This document shows, one piece after another, positions 39,846 through 48,123 of a stretch of DNA of 64,000 nucleotides (its first letter is position 1; each line of letters starts with the position of its first letter). Below the pieces are notes generated by a model that was not told where the DNA came from, made no database searches, and saw only the letters and a list, made by a program, of their open reading frames with translations. The DNA comes from Cytophagales bacterium (lineage in GTDB: Bacteria; Bacteroidota; Bacteroidia; Cytophagales; Cyclobacteriaceae), in the NCBI GenBank assembly GCA_017303805.1, contig JAFLBQ010000004.1, positions 62,001 to 126,000 of the forward strand, in the 5' to 3' direction. A program made the translations under genes and the position numbers.

Positions 39846-41279
39846 TCAAACTCCTTTCTTCACCAGAGCAAATTCAAACTGAGGCTTGCCGCGCTCGCCT
39901 CCGGTAGTTAAGGCTGTAAATTTCAATTTATAATAATTACCGTCCGCATCTTTGATCACATAAAAGCGATCGGTACGAATAGCTGCAGCCGAAGTAGGGC
40001 CTCCACCCGAGCGCCAATTGGGGCCAATGTTAATTTGAGATTGCACACCAAACGATAAGCCGGTAAGGTCTGCTTCAGAAAAAGCCTCGTATGTTTTGGT
40101 GCTGGTAAGTACCTGCACGGTTTCCACTCCGGCCCGGTTTTGAAGAATAATGTCTTGATAGTAATAGGGGATCGGGCCGGTTCCAAAATTTGTTGAATTA
40201 TGAAAACCCGTCCAGGCAAGATCCCACCGCGTACGCGCTGGCTCTACGGCTACTACACCCGATGCAAAACTTACATATTGAAATTCGTACGTACTATTTT
40301 TTTGCACTTGTACTTCTGTAAAGGTGGTGGCATTAATATCGGCATGCTGCAAGGTATAACCCGATGCCGTTCTTAGCACCCGAATTTTCTTCCAACCCAG
40401 CGCAGGCGCAGGAGAACCCGGGCCTGCGCCCCTGTTAATTATATATACTTTGTTTTCGCTTACCGTTGCCGAAACAGGGGCAATAGCTGTTTTGGTCAAA
40501 TCACCGGCCGGATCATCAATCCAATTAATCGAACCGGCAACCCACTCCGGAGCGGGACTGGAATTGATTGCAGCAAAGACCGCATCAGACGAAAGTCTGT
40601 TACGCAAGAGGGCGGTATCGGCATTGGTTACCGTAGCCAGATCGGTTTTATCGGTTACGGCTGCCATCATCGTGTTGGATGAGTTAAGAATAACCCGGAA
40701 CTCCTCGCCTGAATAAAATCCTAAATCCCACGCTGTACGGTTAACTGCGATTTGACGGTTTGCACTTAAATCGATAAACACCTTATGGGGGTACGTAGCC
40801 CCGCCTCCATTTATTTCCATCGATCCTGCTGCAGCCACTATTTCGGCAAACGCTAACGTAAGTTGTGTGCGCCCCGCCAGCACCAAAGCGGCAGGCAGTT
40901 GTGCTATGCTAAATACCAGGGTTTCATCGCCATCCAAAAGTACAGCTTCGGCCTTCGAAACTGTAAAGGAAGCCTGCGTACTGCCTTTTGCAACCGGAAT
41001 GGTTATAAGGTTAGCCGAAGCCGCAGGAGCAGTGGTGTAATCACTACCGTACTGCAAGCCATTCTCAGTTATACCTATGGTAAGGTTACCCGCTGCTGCT
41101 ACTTCGCGCGAAAAAGTGATGGTAATTTCCAATTGGGTTTCTGTATCTGCAAAACCCAATTCGCTTGCCTGAAATGCCACCAGGTTATCGGGCAGTTGGG
41201 CATCTTCTTTACATGCTGCCAGCAGCACTAACGCTGCGGCTAAGGCCACACTACCTGTACTTTTAAAAAACGTATTCAT
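39846..41279 (-). CDS. hmuY: HmuY-family heme-binding lipoprotein with an N-terminal Calx-beta-like domain
   Basis: A 477-residue outer-membrane lipoprotein. The lipobox is LVLLAAC (Cys about 23). Residues about 30-150 look like a Calx-beta-type beta sandwich (TQLEITITFSREVAAAGNLT, then LLDGDETLVFSIAQ). From about residue 160 the HmuY fold is evident (NRTAWDLGFYSGEEFRVILN, RTRWDLAWTGFHN, FYVIKDADGNYYKLKF). HmuY proteins capture heme at the surface and pass it to HmuR. This one is about twice the length of the Porphyromonas gingivalis protein because of the extra domain. It lies 13 bp after hmuR and is followed by a terminator. Confidence 0.9.
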   Translation of the reverse strand: MNTFFKSTGSVALAAALVLLAACKEDAQLPDNLVAFQASELGFADTETQLEITITFSREVAAAGNLTIGITENGLQYGSDYTTAPAASANLITIPVAKGSTQASFTVSKAEAVLLDGDETLVFSIAQLPAALVLAGRTQLTLAFAEIVAAAGSMEINGGGATYPHKVFIDLSANRQIAVNRTAWDLGFYSGEEFRVILNSSNTMMAAVTDKTDLATVTNADTALLRNRLSSDAVFAAINSSPAPEWVAGSINWIDDPAGDLTKTAIAPVSATVSENKVYIINRGAGPGSPAPALGWKKIRVLRTASGYTLQHADINATTFTEVQVQKNSTYEFQYVSFASGVVAVEPARTRWDLAWTGFHNSTNFGTGPIPYYYQDIILQNRAGVETVQVLTSTKTYEAFSEADLTGLSFGVQSQINIGPNWRSGGGPTSAAAIRTDRFYVIKDADGNYYKLKFTALTTGGERGKPQFEFALVKKGV

Positions 41280-41292
41280 TTTTTTGTAAACA

Positions 41293-43320
41293 TTATTTAG
41301 TTAAAGAATAAGAAACACTCATAAAATAAGATCGCCCGTAGCCAATGGGGCGTGCGCCACTGCTGGTGTGGGCACCGGTTGCCACTGCGGTGGAGTTAAT
41401 GGTTGTTACATTAAACAGGTTACGCGCACCGGCCGTAACTGAAAAATGCTTACCCAGTTCTTTTAGAACGGTGAAGTCGGCCATGTGAAATGCACTTTGT
41501 TCTGCCAACCGCGGAGTTTGTTGGCCATCGATGGTTGCTATTTCGAAGTAGGGAGTTACGCCCGTAAACTTGTGGTACAACGAAACCTTCACGCCCGCTT
41601 TCGGAAAATAGTACGAACCTGAGTTGGTTATTTCGGGCGACCACTGAAACTCGGGTTGATCGCTGTAAGATTCACTGTAGGAATTAAAGCGCCCGGTGTG
41701 GGCATATCCCAAGGTCCACTCCCAATTCCTACCTTTTAAGGTATTGTTCCAGGTAATGCCTTGGGTCTTGTATTTATCTATGTTAATGTAGGTAGTTACC
41801 AGGGTATTGCCCGGCTTTACACCGTACCCAATCATATTGTTTACCGAATTATAAAAGGCACCAAGTACGGAGGTGTATTTAATCCTGCCGGCATCGCGTA
41901 CGCGCCATGTCCACGATGCATTTACACTGTGCGAGAGTTCGGCCTGCAGGTTGGTATTACCTTCTATAGAATGATTAGCATCAAAAAAATCGAAGTACAA
42001 CTCGCGCAACGAAGGCGCCCTAAAACCCCGGCCATAAGACAACCGCAAGTCTTGTTGACTGGTAATTGAAATTTTTGTGTTGACGGATGGAATTGCCGGT
42101 GGGGCCGTGTACACTGAATTATACACCGTACGTAAACCGGGCCTTAACTGCAGCCAGGAATTTACTTTCCACTCGCCCGAAATAAATACGGCATAATCGC
42201 CCATAGATTGGGTGCCGGTTTTAATGCGGCCACCACGACCGGCTTCGTAGTTTAAGTCTACGCCCGGTTGCAACGTAAACTTATTGGTTAGCCGGTATTG
42301 AAGAGTGCTGCGTAAGGTTAAGCCATCAAAGCGGGTTACATCTTGTGCGCCCTGGGCAAGCGAAAGCCTGCGGTCGCCCGTGGCTTCGTTTACTACTGTT
42401 GTCTGTGTTTGTCTTTCGTACATAGTAAAAGACAATGCATTAGTGAGCTGAAGGTTCTTAGAAAATTCGTAGCCACCCTGCATTTGTTGCATCAACCGGT
42501 TGGTGTAATAATTCTGATCAATTGCTTCACCTCCACTGAAAACCCCCGGGTTAAAAATATCTTCAAACAGGTAATCGGCCCGGTAGTAGAAATTGTACTT
42601 GGCATTTTCGTAGCCAACCAGGCCGCTGGCCAGGTATTGGGTTTTCGGGTGCCACTGCTTATCGCGACCCGTTGCATTGCCCTGCCAGCCACCAAAGTAG
42701 TTGCGGCTTAGATCTACCCGCGTGCGCCAATTTTTTTTTGAATAGCCCACACCTACGCTTTCGTTGTGGATACCGGAGTTCCAACCAAACTCCTTCCCCA
42801 CCGTTTCTTCGTGTACTTTGGCTTGCAACTCCAGTGTGCCATCTACATTCTTTTTTGTAATGATGTTGATTACACCAGCCAACGCATCGGCACCATATAC
42901 TACCGACATGGGGCCTTCAATTATTTCAATCCGCTCTATCGCCTGCACATTTATTTGGTTAATGTTGATTTCGTTGGAAGTGCCCTGGCGGCCAACCATA
43001 GGCACACCATCAATCAACACTTTTACATTTTGCCCGGCCAACCCTTGCAGCGATAGATTGGAGCCACCCAGGGCAAGGTCTTGTGAAAAGCGAATATTTA
43101 ATTCGGTATTGAGTACGTTCTGAAGGTTTACAGCACCCCGGGCTACGATGCGTTCCAGCGGGATTGTTTTAACCTGGTACACCGACTTGCGTGCCGATTG
43201 TGGTTCGTACTGGCCGGTAATTATAACCTCTTCGAGTAGCGAAGTTTTTAGTGAATCGCCCGGTTGGCCTTTGCATACGCAGGCACAACCAAGCAGCATA
43301 AACAGGGGTATTTTTTTCAC
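41293..43320 (-). CDS. hmuR: TonB-dependent heme receptor
   Basis: A 675-residue outer-membrane receptor. It starts at GTG 43320 with a signal peptide (1-18). There is no STN or carboxypeptidase-like domain; the plug begins almost directly (EEVIITGQYEPQSARKSVYQ, VLIDGVPMVGRQGTSNEINI, GPMSVVYGADALAGVINIIT). The barrel has the FRAPSLRELYFDFFDANHSIEGN segment (FRAP and NPNL-like region) typical of heme, hemoglobin and vitamin receptors. Co-transcription with hmuY supports heme as the ligand. A TTTAGA-N5-TCTAAA dyad lies just upstream. Confidence 0.92.
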   Translation of the reverse strand: MKKIPLFMLLGCACVCKGQPGDSLKTSLLEEVIITGQYEPQSARKSVYQVKTIPLERIVARGAVNLQNVLNTELNIRFSQDLALGGSNLSLQGLAGQNVKVLIDGVPMVGRQGTSNEININQINVQAIERIEIIEGPMSVVYGADALAGVINIITKKNVDGTLELQAKVHEETVGKEFGWNSGIHNESVGVGYSKKNWRTRVDLSRNYFGGWQGNATGRDKQWHPKTQYLASGLVGYENAKYNFYYRADYLFEDIFNPGVFSGGEAIDQNYYTNRLMQQMQGGYEFSKNLQLTNALSFTMYERQTQTTVVNEATGDRRLSLAQGAQDVTRFDGLTLRSTLQYRLTNKFTLQPGVDLNYEAGRGGRIKTGTQSMGDYAVFISGEWKVNSWLQLRPGLRTVYNSVYTAPPAIPSVNTKISITSQQDLRLSYGRGFRAPSLRELYFDFFDANHSIEGNTNLQAELSHSVNASWTWRVRDAGRIKYTSVLGAFYNSVNNMIGYGVKPGNTLVTTYINIDKYKTQGITWNNTLKGRNWEWTLGYAHTGRFNSYSESYSDQPEFQWSPEITNSGSYYFPKAGVKVSLYHKFTGVTPYFEIATIDGQQTPRLAEQSAFHMADFTVLKELGKHFSVTAGARNLFNVTTINSTAVATGAHTSSGARPIGYGRSYFMSVSYSLTK

Positions 43321-43330
43321 AGGCGCAAAG

Positions 43331-43347
43331 GTTAGAATGGTTCTAAA
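43331..43347. promoter_or_regulatory. Candidate iron/heme operator (hmuR)
   Basis: GTTAGA-ATGGT-TCTAAA keeps the 17-bp layout of the two hmuT copies, with one arm mismatch. It lies 10 bp before the hmuR start codon and just downstream of a TATACTTTG segment resembling a -7 element, a position suited to repression. Confidence 0.65.
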
Positions 43348-43374
43348 TAAAAAATACCCATCAAAGTATAATTT

Positions 43375-43388
43375 ATGACATTTATCAC
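43375..43388. promoter_or_regulatory. Upstream arm of an inverted repeat between hmuR and the AraC gene
   Basis: ATGACATTTATCAC matches the reverse complement of GTGACTTATGTCAT (43458-43471) at 11 of 14 positions. It is a candidate binding site for the AraC-type regulator encoded next door. Confidence 0.4.
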
Positions 43389-43416
43389 ATCGGATTCGGA
43401 TGCCACAAATTTTGGG

Positions 43417-43424
43417 TACTTTTG
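43417..43424 (+). promoter_or_regulatory. Candidate -7 element for the AraC-type regulator gene
   Basis: TACTTTTG matches TAnnTTTG exactly, 57 bp before the start codon. The -33 region lacks a clear TTG, as might be expected for an activator-dependent promoter. The second arm of the inverted repeat falls within the predicted leader. Confidence 0.4.
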
Positions 43425-43457
43425 AGGCAATTCGTATGAAAAGGATTAATTGAAAAG

Positions 43458-43471
43458 GTGACTTATGTCAT
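43458..43471. promoter_or_regulatory. Downstream arm of the inverted repeat, before the AraC gene
   Basis: GTGACTTATGTCAT contains the dyad TGAC-N4-GTCA and ends 9 bp before the AraC start codon. Together with 43375-43388 it could mediate autoregulation. Confidence 0.4.
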
Positions 43472-43480
43472 TTTATAATT

Positions 43481-44377
43481 ATGGTAGATTTACTTAGCCC
43501 CACACCAACAACTGAAAATACCCTTAAAAGTAAACTCAGAATACTTTTAGAAAAGGACGACATGGTTCTGCAAACCATTGAAAACCCCGAGGCGGAATGG
43601 ACTGCGCAGCCGATGCAGGTTAATCGAAACGTGATTCATTTTTATTTCTGTGTAGAAGGCCCGGCCGAGTTTGCCTTTGGCCCGCACTACAGCCGCCAGA
43701 TTGAAAGGCAACGCAATTACTTTTTTTATAATCCCGATGCGGATTTGCCTTTTTTACTAAAGCTGGCCCCGGGCGGAAGGATTGTAATCTTATCCATTAT
43801 GCTGGAAAGCCTGCACAAACTTTTTACACACGATGCGCTGCCTTTTCTAAAGCCAGAAAATGTAAAGACGAAGTTTTACGATGAACGAGAGATTCCGGCC
43901 CAGCTTTACGTGGTGCTTAACCAACTGTTTACAATTAACCTAAGCCCCAATGCAGAGAAATTGTACTACCAGGGCAAAACGTTGGAGTTGCTGGGCTTAT
44001 ACTTTTCAGAAAAAAAAGCCAACACCGAAAGCTGCCCGTTTCTAAACGACCAGGAAACGGTACGGAAAATAAAAAACGCAAAAGAGTATTTATTAAAACA
44101 CATGGATGCTCCGCCCAGTTTAAAAGAGCTGGCTAAAATTGCAGGACTAAACGAGTATCAACTTAAAGTGGGCTTTAAAGAAATTTATGGCAATACGGTG
44201 TTTGGTTATTTATTAGATCATCGGTTAGATCATTCGCGCATGCTGTTGGATTCGGCCCGCTACCAGGTTAACGAAGTAGCTTACCAGATTGGCTATACCA
44301 ATCCCAGTCATTTTATTGCGGCTTTCAAAAAGAAGTTTGGTATTACCCCCAAAAAGTATTTGATGAACCGGCATTAG
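43481..44377 (+). CDS. AraC-family transcriptional regulator
   Basis: A 298-residue regulator. The N-terminal half is a PchR-like sensing domain (VNRNVIHFYFCVEGPAEFAFG). The C-terminal double helix-turn-helix (about 195-298) has PPSLKELAKIAGLNEYQLKVGFK and VNEVAYQIGYTNPSHFIAAFKKKFGITPKKY. PchR-type members often control siderophore or heme uptake. It is divergent from hmuR with a 160-bp shared intergenic region, which makes hmuR-hmuY a likely target. Its stop shares bases with the stop of the convergent HerA-like gene (TTAG). Confidence 0.9.
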   Translation: MVDLLSPTPTTENTLKSKLRILLEKDDMVLQTIENPEAEWTAQPMQVNRNVIHFYFCVEGPAEFAFGPHYSRQIERQRNYFFYNPDADLPFLLKLAPGGRIVILSIMLESLHKLFTHDALPFLKPENVKTKFYDEREIPAQLYVVLNQLFTINLSPNAEKLYYQGKTLELLGLYFSEKKANTESCPFLNDQETVRKIKNAKEYLLKHMDAPPSLKELAKIAGLNEYQLKVGFKEIYGNTVFGYLLDHRLDHSRMLLDSARYQVNEVAYQIGYTNPSHFIAAFKKKFGITPKKYLMNRH

Positions 44378-45909
44378 CGCCTGCGGGTGCGGGTTCCAAA
44401 CAACATCCCGAATACGCCACGCACCAACTCACGCCCTATTTGCCTCGAAACAGAAGAAGACATTACCTGCTCTAAGGTGCTTTTTTCTTTACGTCCGCGC
44501 GGTGTGGTTGTGGTCGTGCGCATTGGAGTTTGCTTGCTTTCTTCTGCATCCTTGCAAGCCGCTTGCATCTTTTCGTCCAGCATTTCAAAGGCACTGCGCG
44601 GGTCTATAGCTGTTTTGTATTTTTTATACAGTTCAGAATTTTCGAGGTGCGCGTTGTACTCACTTTCGGCCAACGGGCCCATAAACGATGCCGGAGGCGC
44701 AAGGTGAGTTACCACCGTTTCGGTGGGGATTCCTTTTTCGTTCAACACGGTGATAAATGCCTGGCCTGTTCCTAGTTGGGTAAACTGTTGTTCCATGTCG
44801 TAAAACTCAGACCTCGGAAACGTGCGGATTGTTTCTTTCAATGCTTTTACATCGTTGGGAGTAAACGCGCGGATAACATGATGCACCCGGTTTCCCAATT
44901 GTGCCAACACACCAGGCGGCACGTCTTGTGTAAGTTGCGTGCAAAAAAATATGCCTACTCCTTTCGAACGAATCAGGCGGATGATCTGGTCTATCTGATC
45001 CATGAACACCTTGGGTGCATCTTTGAACAAAAGATGCGCTTCGTCTAAAAAGAAAACCAGTTTGGGTTTATCCAGATCCCCGGCCTCGGGCAGGTTTTGA
45101 TATAATTCGGCCAGCAAGGCCAACATAAAAGTAGAAAAAACCGCAGGCTGATTTTGAATGTCCGATACGTTCAGCAAGCTTATTACTCCGCGGCCATCCA
45201 CCTTCTCAAACAAATCGTCAATGTCGAACGATTTTTCCCCGAACAACTGATTTACGCCTTGCTGCTCCAGCGCTACTATCTTTCTAAGAATGGTGCTGGC
45301 TGTGGCCGGAGAAATTTTTCCATAGTCATTTTTTATTTCGGCCGCTCCGGCTCCTTCCGACAAGTAGGTAAGTACTTTTTTTAGATCATTCAGATCTACC
45401 ATTGGTAGTTCCTTGTCATCGGCATACTTGAACAAAATCATCAGCACTCCGCTTTGCACTTCATTCAATTCCAGAATTTTACCAAGCAATACAGGACCAA
45501 ACTCTGTTACCGTAGCCCGCATCTGGGCGCCTACCTTCCCACTCAGCGAATACAATTCAACCGGATAGCCCGATGGCGTATAATTTAATTCAAGGGCCGT
45601 AGCCCGCTCCCTGATCTTATCATTTACTACCCCCTCTTTACTTATTCCCGAAATATCGCCCTTCATGTCGGGCATAAACACCGGCACACCGGCTGCCGAA
45701 AGTTGCTCGGCCAGAAGTTGAAGGGTGCGGGTTTTACCCGAACCGGTTGCACCGGTAACAAGGCCGTGGCGGGTTAACATGCGCAACGGTAAGTTTACCG
45801 CGGCCGAAGCCAGGATACTACCCTGATAAACTCCGGCACCCAGGTAAATGCTTGCGCCTGTTGGGCTGTAGGATTTATTGATTGACTCAATGAATTTTTC
45901 GGCTGACAT
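44374..45909 (-). CDS. HerA-like/DUF853 ATPase (YjgR type)
   Basis: A 511-residue predicted DNA-translocase-like ATPase. It begins with a short beta segment (GASIYLGAGVYQGSI), then Walker A GATGSGKTRTL (about 53) and PDMKGDISGIS. Walker B is LVFFLDEAHLLF, and the sensor region is IRLIRSKGVGIFFCTQLTQDVP. The C-terminal tail is basic and low in complexity (TTTTPRGRKEKS, GTRTRRR), perhaps for binding nucleic acid. The family (COG0433 relatives, YjgR) is not well understood. No NurA partner is adjacent, so this is not a HerA-NurA defence or repair pair. Confidence 0.88.
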   Translation of the reverse strand: MSAEKFIESINKSYSPTGASIYLGAGVYQGSILASAAVNLPLRMLTRHGLVTGATGSGKTRTLQLLAEQLSAAGVPVFMPDMKGDISGISKEGVVNDKIRERATALELNYTPSGYPVELYSLSGKVGAQMRATVTEFGPVLLGKILELNEVQSGVLMILFKYADDKELPMVDLNDLKKVLTYLSEGAGAAEIKNDYGKISPATASTILRKIVALEQQGVNQLFGEKSFDIDDLFEKVDGRGVISLLNVSDIQNQPAVFSTFMLALLAELYQNLPEAGDLDKPKLVFFLDEAHLLFKDAPKVFMDQIDQIIRLIRSKGVGIFFCTQLTQDVPPGVLAQLGNRVHHVIRAFTPNDVKALKETIRTFPRSEFYDMEQQFTQLGTGQAFITVLNEKGIPTETVVTHLAPPASFMGPLAESEYNAHLENSELYKKYKTAIDPRSAFEMLDEKMQAACKDAEESKQTPMRTTTTTPRGRKEKSTLEQVMSSSVSRQIGRELVRGVFGMLFGTRTRRR

Positions 45910-45983
45910 AGTTTAGTGGTTAGGACCTGAATAACATCGCATTTTCGATCCAATCGAAATTAAGGTAAACCGGAATAAAATTT

Positions 45984-46505
45984 TTATGACCCGGAAATTT
46001 TTTTCTTTAACAGCCAATCCACTTGCGGATCATCGCCCATCCAAAAGGTATGTTCGGAAAAACGTTCGAAGCCCCACCGGGCGTAAAATTGTTGCGCCTT
46101 GTAATTCTTCTCCCACACACCCAACCAGATCCACTCAAATTGATTGCTGGTGGCGTAGTGTAGCGAAGCTTCCATCAACAACCTGCCCACCGATTTACCC
46201 TGGGCCAAAGTAAGTACATATAGTCGCTGTAGTTCAATGGCATTTGCACCGAGATAAGCAACAACTTCGTTGCTTTTGCGAAGGCGCACAAATCCAACCA
46301 CGGTTTCAGCCTCTAATGCCAGGTAAAGTTTGGAACCGGGTTCGTAAAATTCGCTTTCAAGCTGAGGCAGGTTGTAAGCGGTATCAAGAAATGCCTGCAG
46401 GTTTTCGGGTGTATTAAAATCTGCAAAGGTATCGGCATAAGAAGCAATGGCCACTTGCCGCATGGCCGCTACCTGTTCAAAACGTGCCTCTTCAATGCGG
46501 ATCAT
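45984..46505 (-). CDS. GNAT-family N-acetyltransferase
   Basis: A 173-residue cytosolic acetyltransferase. The fold starts IRIEEARFEQVAAMRQVAIASYADTF. The acetyl-CoA loop is LQRLYVLTLAQGKSVGRLLME (a Q/RxxGxG-type variant, QGKSVG), followed by WIWLGVWEKNYKAQQFYARWGF, the typical motif B end. The substrate is unknown; relatives include polyamine-acetyltransferase-like enzymes. It lies 74 bp before the HerA-like gene on the same strand. Confidence 0.88.
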   Translation of the reverse strand: MIRIEEARFEQVAAMRQVAIASYADTFADFNTPENLQAFLDTAYNLPQLESEFYEPGSKLYLALEAETVVGFVRLRKSNEVVAYLGANAIELQRLYVLTLAQGKSVGRLLMEASLHYATSNQFEWIWLGVWEKNYKAQQFYARWGFERFSEHTFWMGDDPQVDWLLKKKISGS

Positions 46506-46581
46506 GGCTAAATTAAAAATGCCAAAGCTGACATTAGTGTTTTGTTAAATTCTACCGCCAGCTTTGACTGATTATCTAAAA

Positions 46582-47508
46582 CTACTTTTCGAAATTCTGG
46601 AACGTATAAAGCACCCCTAATGAGAAGGCCTGGCTCAATTGCACTCCGCTATCCTGATCGTAATCGTACAACAAAATACCGCCCAACGATACGTTTACAA
46701 ATCGATTTACCTTGGCTGTAAGGTTCAGATCTAACCGGTGGTCGATTGTTTTGGCAGAAAGCGTTTCATAATTGGCAAACAGGATATAGCGCCATTTCAG
46801 ATTTACATTTTCGGCAATGTCTTTGTTAAAATCGGCTGTCATTTGAAATGCCAACCATTCGAACCGGGTGTTCTCACCAACCAGCACACCATAAGGATTT
46901 ACTGTACTCACGGCATCAAAGCGGCCATTATTATCGGCTACAATAGTAACACGGGGTGAAAAAGGAGCCAGGTTGAGTTTAAAAAAATCGGCAGGCTTAT
47001 ATTCAAAACCCCAAGCTGAGGTTACAAAGGCAGGCGCAAAAATATCTGAGATTAACGTAGCTTGCTCTACACCATTAACATCTTTAGCATAGCTATACCC
47101 TTTGGCAAATTGCGAAAGGAAGGTGAGGGACGATGTAAAACTCCACTTACCGGTAAGTTCGCGGCCGTATTTTGATTGAAGAAAAATCCGATCTAAGGTT
47201 TTGCGATACCCCTGGCCCTGGTTGTTAACCATACCGTATAAAAAGTCTAACTCGTTGTCCCAACTGTTTTTGTCTTTCTTAAAGTTGGCTTTGTAATTTA
47301 AAAAACCATTAAACCCGATAGAGTTTACGCCACCCGCTCTCCAATTAGAAGTAAAAGAGGCTTGATTAATATTTAACCCGGCTTTGAATGCCTTTTTCCA
47401 GTGGGTAAGAGAATCTACCTTTACTACCTGGCCAAAGGTGGCGATGGATAAGCCTAAAAAAAGTTGAACCAGCACCAGCTGAATAATTGCTACTTTGAAC
47501 TTGCGCAT
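46582..47508 (-). CDS. DUF3078-family exported protein
   Basis: A 308-residue protein with a signal peptide (1-26, ending ATFGQ). The conserved opening WKKAFKAGLNINQASFTSNW is the DUF3078 hallmark, followed by amphipathic beta strands with aromatic ends to the last residues (LGVLYTFQNF), so it is probably a small outer-membrane beta barrel. Function unknown. A TATTTTTG -7 element lies upstream. Confidence 0.9.
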   Translation of the reverse strand: MRKFKVAIIQLVLVQLFLGLSIATFGQVVKVDSLTHWKKAFKAGLNINQASFTSNWRAGGVNSIGFNGFLNYKANFKKDKNSWDNELDFLYGMVNNQGQGYRKTLDRIFLQSKYGRELTGKWSFTSSLTFLSQFAKGYSYAKDVNGVEQATLISDIFAPAFVTSAWGFEYKPADFFKLNLAPFSPRVTIVADNNGRFDAVSTVNPYGVLVGENTRFEWLAFQMTADFNKDIAENVNLKWRYILFANYETLSAKTIDHRLDLNLTAKVNRFVNVSLGGILLYDYDQDSGVQLSQAFSLGVLYTFQNFEK

Positions 47509-47527
47509 AAGAATTAGATTTATGCCG

Positions 47528-47535
47528 CAAAAATA
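47528..47535 (-). promoter_or_regulatory. Candidate -7 element for the DUF3078 gene
   Basis: TATTTTTG followed by C on the minus strand matches TAnnTTTG exactly and ends 19 bp before the start codon. No clear TTG at -33. Confidence 0.4.
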
Positions 47536-47570
47536 GCAAAACCGTGGTTTTTATCGGTAAATAAAGGGCT

Positions 47571-47990
47571 TCAGATGTTGTTTAACCGGATTTCATCCAG
47601 GGCCGATTCGGTAAGCGGCTTGGTAATAAACTTGATTACGTGGTTGTTGTTCACGATTTTGTCAATATCGCGCTTATTATCGGAGCTGGAGAGGATAATT
47701 ACCTTGGATTTGCTTCGCACCAACTCATTGAATTTCTCAAACTCGTACAGAAATACAAAGCCATCTACAATGGGCATGTTGATATCCAAAAAAATCAGGT
47801 TTGGAATATTTTCGGGTTCATTCTGGTGTTCTTTTAAATAATCCAGTGCCCCCTTACCTGAACTCTTTACCTCCACCCTCCGGGCAAACCGGGTTATTTC
47901 GATTATCCGCTTACTGATAAAATTATCAGTATCGTTATCATCTACCAATAACACCAGATCTATTGATTTAGTAGCCGCTTCCATTACCAT
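47571..47990 (-). CDS. Single-domain response regulator (receiver only)
   Basis: A 139-residue receiver protein without an output domain. The acidic pocket is LLVDDNDTDNFI, the phosphorylation site is LIFLDINMPIVDG (Asp about 71), the Thr/Ser switch is VIILSSSDN and the Lys is in FITKPLTE. The PLDN/DDNDTDNFISKRIIE opening is typical of the Bacteroidota CheY-like group that acts with hybrid kinases. No histidine kinase is adjacent. Either ATG 47990 or ATG 47984 may be the start. Confidence 0.9.
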   Translation of the reverse strand: MVMEAATKSIDLVLLVDDNDTDNFISKRIIEITRFARRVEVKSSGKGALDYLKEHQNEPENIPNLIFLDINMPIVDGFVFLYEFEKFNELVRSKSKVIILSSSDNKRDIDKIVNNNHVIKFITKPLTESALDEIRLNNI

Positions 47991-48037
47991 GAGCCAAACT
48001 GCATTTTTTTATAAAAACCTTGCAGCCGCAATTGTTG

Positions 48038-48045
48038 CAAATTTA
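48038..48045 (-). promoter_or_regulatory. Candidate -7 element for the receiver gene
   Basis: TAAATTTG followed by C on the minus strand matches TAnnTTTG exactly, 47 bp before ATG 47990. Confidence 0.35.
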
Positions 48046-48123
48046 TTCTTTTTTACCACTTACTAAACTTTTGGGCTGTTTGGGTCGGCATCACGTAAGT
48101 ATTTACCCAAAAAAGTAAAAAAA

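Noticed and set aside
44374-45909. HerA-NurA-type defence or repair module
   Set aside because: The ATPase is of the YjgR/DUF853 type, and no NurA nuclease or other defence gene is adjacent.
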